DNA from: Clostridia bacterium
GTDB lineage: Bacteria > Bacillota_A > Clostridia > Oscillospirales > CAG-382
DNA length: 12,396 bases
Assembly: GCA_017517985.1 (NCBI GenBank)
Contig: JAFWWX010000333.1
Location: forward strand, 1-12,396
Direction: 5' to 3'
The notes below the pieces were generated by a model that worked only from the letters and a program-made list of their open reading frames with translations, had not been told where the DNA came from and did not search any database. The position numbers and the translations under genes are program-made. Positions 6,351-12,396 of the stretch are shown here, one piece after another; positions within the stretch are counted from its first letter, which is position 1; every line of letters begins with the position of its first letter.

Positions 6351-6364
6351 ATATCTTCAGATAT
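6351..6364. promoter_or_regulatory. Inverted repeat in the yitT-tspO intergenic region
   Basis: ATATCT-TC-AGATAT is a perfect 6-bp dyad about 43 nt upstream of the yitT-family start. It may be an operator, but no regulator is known from this window. Confidence 0.3.
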
Positions 6365-6403
6365 TTTGCGCAGTGCATTGAATTTAATACAGAAAAAGAA
6401 AAA

Positions 6404-6416
6404 TACACATTGTGTA
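6404..6416. promoter_or_regulatory. TACACA-T-TGTGTA dyad in the yitT-tspO intergenic region
   Basis: A perfect 6-bp inverted repeat with one central base lies between the two divergent genes. It looks like a possible transcription-factor site. The spacing does not fit the BlaI/CopY consensus TACANNTGTA. The rest of this 192-nt gap shows no clear TTGACA/TATAAT promoter. Confidence 0.35.
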
Positions 6417-6500
6417 CCGTAAAACCGTCGTCAGAAGGCATATTTTACTTTCCGGCGTCATAAATTATTACAAAAAGCATTGCAAAAGGAGGCAGCATTT

Positions 6501-6977
6501 ATGAAATCAAAAATTAAACCCTATGTTGTATCAATACTTATCGCTCTTGCGATAGGCGGATTGTCAGCACTTTTAACAATGGACAGTATGGATATATACA
6601 GTGAGATAGTAACTCCGCCCCTGGCACCTCCCGGATTTTTATTCCCGATAGTATGGACAATATTATTTATACTTATGGGCATAAGCGCGGCGATGATTTA
6701 CACCTCTGATAACGGAACAGCACAGGAGAAAAGCACTGCTCTTAGAATTTACGCAGCAAGTCTTGCAGTGAATTTTCTGTGGAGTATAATTTTCTTTAAT
6801 TTCAGAGCTTATCTTACAGCTTTTGCCGTATTACTTCTTCTTTTGATGCTTGTTATAAAAACTATATTTGAGTACAAAAAAATCGAGCCTGTTGCCGCAT
6901 ACTTGCAGATTCCCTATGCTCTCTGGGTTACATTTGCAGGGTATCTGAATTTTGCGATATGGATTCTCAATAAATAG
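6501..6977 (+). CDS. tspO: TspO/MBR family (tryptophan-rich sensory) membrane protein
   Basis: Five-helix membrane protein of the TspO/peripheral benzodiazepine receptor family, which binds porphyrins and related ligands; its role in anaerobes is unclear. At 158 residues it has the usual length. Family blocks are present: PPLAPPGFLFPIVWTILFILMG (39-60), NFLWSIIFFNFR (91-102) and LQIPYALWVTFAGYLN (135-150), ending in the fifth helix FAIWILNK. Hydrophobic segments lie at about 8-25, 46-67, 82-101, 105-123 and 133-156. A frame extension to TTG 6480 exists, but AAAGGAGG (6485-6492) stands 8 nt before ATG 6501, which fixes the start. It is monocistronic. Confidence 0.93.
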   Translation: MKSKIKPYVVSILIALAIGGLSALLTMDSMDIYSEIVTPPLAPPGFLFPIVWTILFILMGISAAMIYTSDNGTAQEKSTALRIYAASLAVNFLWSIIFFNFRAYLTAFAVLLLLLMLVIKTIFEYKKIEPVAAYLQIPYALWVTFAGYLNFAIWILNK

Positions 6978-7037
6978 AAACGACCAAGATTCTTCACCAC
7001 AGAAATTGAGCGTGATGAAAAATATAAAAGTTTAGGT

Positions 7038-7160
7038 CAAGCCTTTTCAAAGGCTTGCGGAATCCAAAGGCAGAGCCTTGGTCGCCCACCGCAGTGGGCG
7101 AAATCCTATTTTCCTTCCCAAAACGCAGGAGTGGGTGAATTTTAATCCCTGAATAGGGAT
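7038..7160. repeat. Second cluster of short hairpins downstream of tspO
   Basis: Four stem-loops lie within about 120 nt: CAAGCCTTT/AAAGGCTTG (7038-7057, 2-nt loop); AAGGC/GCCTT (7067-7079, loop AGA); TCGCCCAC/GTGGGCGA (7082-7101, loop CGCA); ATCCCT/AGGGAT (7145-7160, loop GAAT). It is more GC-rich than its surroundings. A 68-codon frame on the minus strand crosses it without a ribosome binding site and is rejected as a gene. It is probably a dispersed intergenic element, but copy number cannot be seen here. Confidence 0.7.
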
Positions 7161-7166
7161 GAAAAG

Positions 7167-7198
7167 AGGGCGAACCCTCGTCGGGGGTTCGCCCTTTC
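7167..7198 (+). terminator. Strong hairpin, probable terminator after tspO
   Basis: AGGGCGAACCC (7167-7177) and GGGTTCGCCCT (7185-7195) form an 11-bp GC-rich stem, then TTTC. It is the first good terminator-like hairpin after tspO, 190 nt past its stop. The T-tract is short, so efficiency is uncertain. Confidence 0.55.
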
Positions 7199-7226
7199 AA
7201 AAATGTAACGTTTTACGACAAACTTT

Positions 7227-7254
7227 AACCGGAGATGCTTTTGCACCCCCGGTT
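7227..7254. terminator. Hairpin just past the MBL gene, possible bidirectional terminator
   Basis: AACCGG (7227-7232) pairs with CCGGTT (7249-7254), with an inner TGC/GCA pair around TTTT. It lies 5 nt after the stop of the minus-strand hydrolase gene. Neither strand has a long T-run, so it is only a probable terminator. Confidence 0.55.
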
Positions 7255-7259
7255 TTCCG

Positions 7260-8132
7260 TTAGCCGATATTAAATTCTTTTCTCAGAAGCTCTGTCATTA
7301 TTCCCACATTCAGCTCCATCGCATCAACGGGATAAGCCTTGGCAACCGAGCCGTGATAAAATTTCTTCTTAAACAGCTCAAGAATGTCCGCATTGGATTT
7401 TCCGACTTTCAGAAGTGCCACAAATTCTTCTGTCATACTCCGTGTAGTTTCCAGAGATTTCTGAAGATAGAGCTTTGCGGTCTCGCCTAAAACAAGTCCG
7501 TAGTGTGGCACGACTATATTTTCAACATCAAGGTTTAACACTCTCTCAATTGATTTTATTGTCATATCGTACCCCACAAGAAATGACGGTACAACATTGT
7601 CAACGCCGTCAAACACTCCGAGCGTTTCACAACCGAGAAGAAGCTTTTTTCTTTTACAGTAAAATCCGACAGAACATTTTGTGTGACCGGGAAGATTCAA
7701 CACCTCAAATTCCATATCTCCGGCTTTTATTGTATCTCCGTCACAAACAGAAATATCAACAAAAAGCTCGTCGCAAAGGTCCTCGTATTCAAATATTCCG
7801 CATCTTTCCGCATACTTTTTGTCCATCTCACGCATAACTGCTCTTGCCGATGGCTTTGCGAAAATTTTTGACGCATATTCGCTTGCAACAATCTTTGCTT
7901 GTGGATACAGTTTTTTTACATATACCGAGCCAAGAGCGTGGTCGTAGTGAGAATGTGTCAGAAATATGTAGTCAAGGGGTCTGTCACCAATAATTTTTCT
8001 TATTTTTTCTGCAACGGCATAGCCCGTAAAAGCAAAACCTGAATCATACAGTATAGCCGTTTTGCCGTCATCGACGAGAAATGACGTGTCACCGCACTTT
8101 TCTCTTACATCTGTTATTTTTATATTTTCCAA
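7260..8132 (-). CDS. Metallo-beta-lactamase fold hydrolase (cytosolic)
   Basis: Soluble 290-residue protein without a signal peptide. It has the MBL-fold metal motif THSHYDH (59-65; His60, His62, Asp64, His65), a third-strand His150 in NLPGHT, and His210 in VVPHYG. The bridging Asp, usually in a GD-T-L context, appears replaced by Glu169 in GCETLG (167-172). The C-terminal 80 residues are helical. The substrate is unknown; a thioester, phosphodiester or lactone hydrolase are all possible. The start is TTG at 8132-8130. AAGAGG lies 8 nt upstream and no ATG is suitably placed. The gene follows the PstS-like gene by 19 nt, with its ribosome binding site next to that gene's stop codon, so translation is probably coupled and restrained by the weak start. 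It is the last gene of the operon. Confidence 0.85.
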   Translation of the reverse strand: MENIKITDVREKCGDTSFLVDDGKTAILYDSGFAFTGYAVAEKIRKIIGDRPLDYIFLTHSHYDHALGSVYVKKLYPQAKIVASEYASKIFAKPSARAVMREMDKKYAERCGIFEYEDLCDELFVDISVCDGDTIKAGDMEFEVLNLPGHTKCSVGFYCKRKKLLLGCETLGVFDGVDNVVPSFLVGYDMTIKSIERVLNLDVENIVVPHYGLVLGETAKLYLQKSLETTRSMTEEFVALLKVGKSNADILELFKKKFYHGSVAKAYPVDAMELNVGIMTELLRKEFNIG

Positions 8133-8151
8133 ACTATATGCCTCTTTTTGC

Positions 8152-9087
8152 TTATTTTACAACATAATTTTCACGCTCTGCAAGCTCTTTTCCCTGTTCG
8201 GACTTTATCCAGTTGTAGAGTATTCTCTCCGGGCTGTCCTCTTCGGCATCCTTTCTTATTACAACATAAAAATCATTGACATAAGGGTACTTGCCGTTTT
8301 TTATGGTTTCGTTTGTGGGATTTACGCCGTCAATGGCAAGAAGCTTGCTGGTTTTCAGCTTGTCCTGCTCCATATTTGTAAGGTAATAATAAACAGTATA
8401 TCCAAGAGCATCGGCAGAATTATCGTAATCCGCAACTGCCTCAAGAAGTCCTATCATTGAGCCGATTCTTGTCTCTTCGGGGGCATCCATAAGATTGTCA
8501 CCGAGGTTTATTATCTTATCAAAAAGTGTCTGACTTCCGCTGTCCTTATTTCTCTGATAAGGAATTATCGGGTGGTTTTCACCGCCAACTTCGCTCCAGT
8601 CTGTAATATTGCCCGTGTAGATTTCACGAATCTGTTTGTCCGTAAGACTCTCCACACTGTTTTCAAGACTACAGATAAACACAAGTGCATCTGTGCCGAT
8701 AGCTGTCATTTCAAGCTCAACGCCCTTTTCCTTGGCGTATTCCTTCGCATCCTCGCCAATTTCATAGGCGATAAGAATATCAAAAGTGCCGTCAACAAGT
8801 GCCTCATAATTATCTGTGGTCGAGCCTTCAAATTTTATCATTGATAATGCTGTTTTGCGGTCTATACCAAGTACGGTTGCTGTCACCGCCTCGCCAAGAG
8901 GAAGATTTGCAAGACTGCCACCCATTTTAGGATAATTTTCAACCGTGAATTTAAAGGATTCCGATTGTTTTTGGGAAATCTCGTTGTTGTTTTCATTATT
9001 TCCATTGTTTTCGCTGTTTATTTTTCCGCAGGAGAAGGTGCCTGTGGCAAGCAAAAGTGCAAGAGCCATTGTCAGTATTTTTTTCAT
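8152..9087 (-). CDS. PstS-like substrate-binding lipoprotein
   Basis: Extracellular solute-binding protein of the phosphate-binding (PstS/PBP-like) fold, anchored by a lipid. Its signal peptide ends in TFSC with lipidated Cys20, an imperfect lipobox. An Asn-rich linker (24-36) follows. The binding domain has EGSTTDN (87-93), the PstS-like block SLTDKQIREIYTGNITDWSEVGG (147-169), a phosphate-loop-like KDSGSQTLF (181-189), ALGYTVYYY (227-235) and a C-terminal YNWIKSEQGKEL (291-302). The first ligand loop reads YPKMGGSLANLPL (52-64), where, as I recall, clostridial relatives carry a DGST-type loop, so ligand specificity may have changed. The start has AAAGGAG 11 nt upstream. No pstC, pstA or pstB is next to it. 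It is the middle gene of the operon, 24 nt after the first. Confidence 0.85.
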   Translation of the reverse strand: MKKILTMALALLLATGTFSCGKINSENNGNNENNNEISQKQSESFKFTVENYPKMGGSLANLPLGEAVTATVLGIDRKTALSMIKFEGSTTDNYEALVDGTFDILIAYEIGEDAKEYAKEKGVELEMTAIGTDALVFICSLENSVESLTDKQIREIYTGNITDWSEVGGENHPIIPYQRNKDSGSQTLFDKIINLGDNLMDAPEETRIGSMIGLLEAVADYDNSADALGYTVYYYLTNMEQDKLKTSKLLAIDGVNPTNETIKNGKYPYVNDFYVVIRKDAEEDSPERILYNWIKSEQGKELAERENYVVK

Positions 9088-9111
9088 AATAAGTGAAACT
9101 CCTTTCAGATT

Positions 9112-10800
9112 TTATTCGTTATAGGTTCTGATTATAAGTTTTAAGTTTTCATCATAAAGAGAACAGGAATTCTTACCGCAGACTGTTATGTATGTGCCGG
9201 AAGAAGTATTGTTTGCCATAATCTTCAGACAGTCGTCAAAGATAAGCTTTCCGCTTTCCGAATCAAAAAGAAGATGATTTTCAAAATCTCCGAAAATCGT
9301 AAGGTCTTCGGAATATGCCACATAAACATACCTTTCATCCTCACCAATAAAGTAAGCGGAGGCATCACCACTGCAAAGCTCAGTTGTCTGTCCGGTTTTA
9401 ACATTATAAAGATATGTTTTAAAGTCGGCTTTTGTAAGCCACTGCTTTTTGTCTTCGTCATAGTATTCGGTATAGCCATTACCGGAGCTGTATATAAGAT
9501 ATTTGCCGTTTTCAGAAACACTCCTAAGCTCGAAAAAGTTCTCTATTTTAAGTACCGTTTCGCCGCTTGCGTCAAAGACACAGCCGATTCTGTTTTCCTC
9601 GTCCTCGTAAACAAAGTAATCGTGGTTTCCGCTGTACTTGTTTGAGGGTTTTCCGTATTCAAGGCAGATAAAGTCGGAATTGTCGGAAAGCCGTTTCCAA
9701 ACCATTTTGTTTGTATTGAAATCGGTGTAGTAATAAACTATATCTCCGTCCGAGAGAAAACGCAGATTAAAATATGTGCTTCCGGTTATTGTGCCGAGGA
9801 GTCTGCCATCTGCCGAAAGAACATCACTTGTGTTTTTGTCCTCGGTATGCCTTGCCACATATACTCCGTAGCCGTCCTTGTAGTCCTTTTTGTATTCGGT
9901 AATGTTGGCGTAGGCTTTTGTCAGATGAATTCCGTTGGTATTAATAAGATAAAAGCCAAGACCTTCTTCGACAATCGCAGTACCAAGGCTGTTAAAGGAA
10001 TTTATTGATTTATATGGACCGAGAACAACATTTCCCTCTTTGTCAAGAAAGCCGTGGAAGCTGTTGTCGTCGTCCCAACGCATAACACCGATAAGTCCAC
10101 ATTCCGAAAGCATCACACTGTCGTAATTTCCGATTCTTGAAATTTCCCTGCCGTTGTAATCGTAAATTACACATTCGCTTCTGCCTGTTTCGAGGGAATA
10201 TTCGCTTACGAAAATCAGACCGTCCTTCGCCTCGTTAACCCAGGAGTTTTCCGAAAGTTCAATACACCATTCACCACTTTCCGGGATGATATAGGTTTTC
10301 TGAGGAATATATACATCGTCGGGGACTTCCTTTTCCGGCTGGTCTGTTACGGAAAGAGTGTAAAAGCCGAAGCCGTCACTGCTTTCGGTAAAACTTATAT
10401 ATCTGTTTTTACTGCTGGCATCCATTATAATTTTGCCGTTTTCATCGCAGAAGCCCATTTCGGAATAGCCCATTCTCACAGGAGAGTTTATTTCGGTAAT
10501 GTCCTCCTGAAAAATTTTATACTTTCCTGTAAAGGGTATGATTCTGCCGTATTCCTTTGAGGGAATAAAGTTGGGGGTATAATCCTTATAATAGCGCTCC
10601 GGTTTGCTTTGAAATTCTCCTATGTCCGGAAGATCGCCATCAATATAAAACCGTAAAGCTCCGTTCTCTGTTTGTTGATTTGCAGTTTCTGCGTTTGTGG
10701 GTACAGACGGAGTTTTTTCGTTTTGTGAGGATTTTTCGGCATCCTTGCAGGAAACGAGAGTAAGAAGCAAAGCTAAAAGAATGGGAATCAATATTTTCAT
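9112..10800 (-). CDS. Large beta-rich lipoprotein with WG-repeat-like motifs
   Basis: Surface lipoprotein of 562 residues and unknown function. The signal peptide ends in LVSC with lipidated Cys18, and a Ser/Thr/Asn/Glu-rich linker (19-47) follows. The rest looks like repeated beta-strands with many aromatic and acidic residues. At least two units resemble WG (KWG) repeats: MGFCDENGKIIMDASSKNRY (115-134) and HGFLDKEGNVVLGPYKSINSF (249-269). Further blade-like pieces include GLIFVSEYSLETG with IYDYNGREI, and YLYNVKTG with LLFDSESGKLI. A seven- or eight-bladed propeller-type fold is plausible but not shown. No catalytic motif was recognised. GGGAGG lies 8 nt before the start. It is the first gene of the operon, behind a strong promoter and a long leader. 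Confidence 0.75.
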   Translation of the reverse strand: MKILIPILLALLLTLVSCKDAEKSSQNEKTPSVPTNAETANQQTENGALRFYIDGDLPDIGEFQSKPERYYKDYTPNFIPSKEYGRIIPFTGKYKIFQEDITEINSPVRMGYSEMGFCDENGKIIMDASSKNRYISFTESSDGFGFYTLSVTDQPEKEVPDDVYIPQKTYIIPESGEWCIELSENSWVNEAKDGLIFVSEYSLETGRSECVIYDYNGREISRIGNYDSVMLSECGLIGVMRWDDDNSFHGFLDKEGNVVLGPYKSINSFNSLGTAIVEEGLGFYLINTNGIHLTKAYANITEYKKDYKDGYGVYVARHTEDKNTSDVLSADGRLLGTITGSTYFNLRFLSDGDIVYYYTDFNTNKMVWKRLSDNSDFICLEYGKPSNKYSGNHDYFVYEDEENRIGCVFDASGETVLKIENFFELRSVSENGKYLIYSSGNGYTEYYDEDKKQWLTKADFKTYLYNVKTGQTTELCSGDASAYFIGEDERYVYVAYSEDLTIFGDFENHLLFDSESGKLIFDDCLKIMANNTSSGTYITVCGKNSCSLYDENLKLIIRTYNE

Positions 10801-10938
10801 AAGCGGTACCTCCCTTTTTACCTGTTATATATATTTGACGAAAAACATTGGATATTTGTTCCATTTTTGTGCAAAATCATTCAAAACCGATAATTATTAT
10901 TTTATACACGCCTGTTAATATCACAAGTTTGTATAATA

Positions 10939-10967
10939 ATTATATCATATACTGATTTCGTAGTCAA
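10939..10967 (-). promoter_or_regulatory. Promoter of the lipoprotein/hydrolase operon
   Basis: Minus strand TTGACT (10967-10962), 17-nt spacer, TATAAT (10944-10939). The predicted start near 10932 gives a leader of about 130 nt, AT-rich with no clear fold or known riboswitch. Together with the trpB promoter it accounts for the 281-nt gap 10801-11081. Confidence 0.85.
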
Positions 10968-11019
10968 CAAACAAAAACGTACATTGTTCTTCAAATTTTG
11001 TAAAAAAGATTTTTCGCTG

Positions 11020-11048
11020 TTGACAAGCGCAGTTCTTTGTGATAGAAT
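11020..11048 (+). promoter_or_regulatory. Promoter of trpB
   Basis: TTGACA (11020-11025), 17-nt spacer, TAGAAT (11043-11048). The predicted start near 11055 leaves a leader of only about 27 nt. That is too short for a T-box, TRAP site or leader-peptide attenuator. Confidence 0.88.
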
Positions 11049-11081
11049 GATTTGTAATATTATTTTTATAAAGGACAAGCT

Positions 11082-12323
11082 ATGAATAAATACAAAGATT
11101 TTGACAATTACTTAAAGGAATATCCGGATGAAAATGGTTATTTTGGTGAGTACGGTGGCTCCTATCAGGCAGAGGAGCTTATAGAGGCTTTCAAGGAAGC
11201 AGATGATGCATATGAAGCAATCTGCCATTCTGCACAGTTTATAAACGAGCTTCGCAGAATAAGAAAGGAATTCCAGGGAAGACCCACTCCTGTATACCAC
11301 TGTGAAAGACTTTCAAAAATCTTCGGTAACTGCCAGATTTACTTAAAAAGAGAAGACCTTAACCACACCGGTGCCCACAAGCTCAACCACTGTATGGGCG
11401 AAGGACTTCTTGCAAAGTTTATGGGCAAGAAGAAAATTATCGCAGAAACAGGTGCAGGTCAGCACGGTGTTGCAATAGCAACTGCAGCGGCGTATTTCGG
11501 TATGAAATGTGACGTATATATGGGTGAGGTTGATATTGCAAAACAGCACCCCAATGTTATCAGAATGAAAATGCTGGGTGCAAATGTTGTACCTGTAACA
11601 AATGGACTTAAAACTCTGAAGGAAGCCTGCGATGCGGCTTTTGAGGCATATCTCCGTGAATACAAGGATGCAATCTATTGTATCGGAACTGCGGCAGGTC
11701 CTCATCCGTTCCCGAAAATGGTTCGTGACTTCCAGGCAATAATCGGTATTGAAGCAAGAGAGCAGTTCCTTGAAATGACAGGTATTATGCCGGATGCGAT
11801 ATGTGCCTGCGTTGGCGGTGGCTCAAACTCACTGGGTATGTTCGTGCCGTTCCTTGCAGATCCGGTTGAAATATACGGCATTGAGCCTCTGGGCAGAGGT
11901 GCAGGTGTGGGCGACCACGCCGCAACAATGGCATACGGTACAAAGGGTATAATCCACGGCTACCAGAGTTACGTTCTTCAGGACGAAAATGGCGAGCCGC
12001 TTCCTGTATATTCTATCGCCAGCGGTCTTGACTATCCGGGTGTAGGTCCGGAGCACGCAAACCTTCGTGATATGAACAGAGTAAAATACGATACAGTTTC
12101 CGACGAGGAAGCGATGGAAGCCTTCTTCCTGCTCTCACGCTACGAGGGAATTATTCCCGCTATTGAAAGTGCTCACGCTGTAGCCTATGCTATACGCTAC
12201 GCAAAACAGCACAAGTCAGGCTCAATCCTTGCGTGTCTTTCAGGCAGAGGCGATAAGGATATTGACTACGTTTACGAAAATTACGGCTGTGGTGAAGGCT
12301 TTAAGCTTGATTACAATATATAA
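11082..12323 (+). CDS. trpB: Tryptophan synthase beta subunit, stand-alone
   Basis: Pyridoxal-phosphate enzyme that joins indole and L-serine to give L-tryptophan. The PLP lysine is Lys100 in HTGAHKLNH (95-103). The catalytic glutamate is Glu122 in AETGAGQHG, the phosphate-binding loop is GGGSN (245-249), the conserved Asp of [12 protein letters not shown] is Asp317, and SGRGDKD (387-393) is intact. All catalytic residues of the canonical (TrpB1-like) class are present. The N-terminus (1-20) is longer than in Escherichia coli, giving 413 against about 397 residues. AAAGGA lies 6 nt before the ATG. No trpA, trpC or trpF is adjacent and a terminator follows at once, so the gene is transcribed alone; any trpA must lie elsewhere. 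It may serve to salvage indole. Confidence 0.95.
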   Translation: MNKYKDFDNYLKEYPDENGYFGEYGGSYQAEELIEAFKEADDAYEAICHSAQFINELRRIRKEFQGRPTPVYHCERLSKIFGNCQIYLKREDLNHTGAHKLNHCMGEGLLAKFMGKKKIIAETGAGQHGVAIATAAAYFGMKCDVYMGEVDIAKQHPNVIRMKMLGANVVPVTNGLKTLKEACDAAFEAYLREYKDAIYCIGTAAGPHPFPKMVRDFQAIIGIEAREQFLEMTGIMPDAICACVGGGSNSLGMFVPFLADPVEIYGIEPLGRGAGVGDHAATMAYGTKGIIHGYQSYVLQDENGEPLPVYSIASGLDYPGVGPEHANLRDMNRVKYDTVSDEEAMEAFFLLSRYEGIIPAIESAHAVAYAIRYAKQHKSGSILACLSGRGDKDIDYVYENYGCGEGFKLDYNI

Positions 12324-12340
12324 TTTTACGGGTTAAATTT

Positions 12341-12367
12341 CCGGGACTTTTAAGTCCCGGTTTTTTT
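12341..12367 (+). terminator. Terminator of trpB
   Basis: CCGGGACTT (12341-12349) and AAGTCCCGG (12352-12360) form a perfect stem followed by seven T. It lies 17 nt after the trpB stop. The remaining 29 bases to the window end are A-rich and hold nothing recognisable. Confidence 0.95.
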
Positions 12368-12396
12368 ATGCAAAAAATTATAAAAAGAAAGAAAAG

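Noticed and set aside
6994..7200. 68-codon open frame on the minus strand after tspO
   Set aside because: It lies wholly within the hairpin cluster and terminator-like stem, and has no ribosome binding site or domain.
7260..8132. Beta-lactamase
   Set aside because: The MBL fold is shared, but there is no signal peptide and the active-site details do not point to lactam hydrolysis.
10968..11081. T-box or trp attenuator before trpB
   Set aside because: The promoter at 11020-11048 leaves only about 27 nt of leader, and no T-box motif or leader peptide is seen.

Overview
The window looks like chromosomal DNA of a low-to-mid GC Gram-positive anaerobe of the class Clostridia, probably Oscillospiraceae/Ruminococcaceae. 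The evidence is protein content and style (lepB-rbgA, meso-diaminopimelate dehydrogenase, YitT, TspO, clostridial lipoproteins), strong AAAGGAGG-type ribosome binding sites, and TTGACA-17-TATAAT promoters. The tRNA-Thr ends in UCCA. No phage, transposase, CRISPR or plasmid genes were seen. The genus cannot be fixed from the sequence alone.

Layout, left to right. (1) 1-1950, minus strand: lepB (signal peptidase I), rbgA/ylqF (50S assembly GTPase) and the start of an isoprenylcysteine-methyltransferase-like membrane protein that runs off the left edge. (2) 1951-2463: a gene-free stretch with one long inverted repeat and a compact array of about eight small hairpins joined by AATTCA/TGAATT linkers. 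(3) 2464-2605, minus: a tRNA-Thr(CGT) with its own promoter and terminator. (4) 2685-3620, minus: a VanY-type D,D-carboxypeptidase lipoprotein, divergent from (5) ddh at 3802-4788, plus. (6) 4969-5403, plus: a small helical protein gene cut by an in-frame TAA, with 24 clean codons continuing after it. (7) A YitT-family membrane protein (minus) divergent from tspO (plus). (8) 6978-7259: a second hairpin cluster. (9) 7260-10967, minus: a three-gene operon of a WG-repeat-like lipoprotein, a PstS-like lipoprotein and a cytosolic metallo-beta-lactamase-fold hydrolase. (10) 11020-12367, plus: a stand-alone trpB between its own promoter and terminator.

Functional links. Much of the window concerns the cell envelope: protein export (lepB), peptidoglycan precursor synthesis (ddh) and trimming (VanY-like), and several lipoproteins. 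Ddh makes the meso-diaminopimelate that the peptidoglycan needs, while the divergent VanY-like enzyme would trim terminal D-Ala from stem peptides. The lipoprotein/hydrolase operon is the least understood unit: it pairs surface ligand binding with a cytosolic hydrolase but has no permease.

The best leads are the hairpin array, the interrupted small gene, the lipoprotein operon with an altered PstS-like ligand motif, the altered G4 motif of RbgA, and the orphan trpB with almost no leader.
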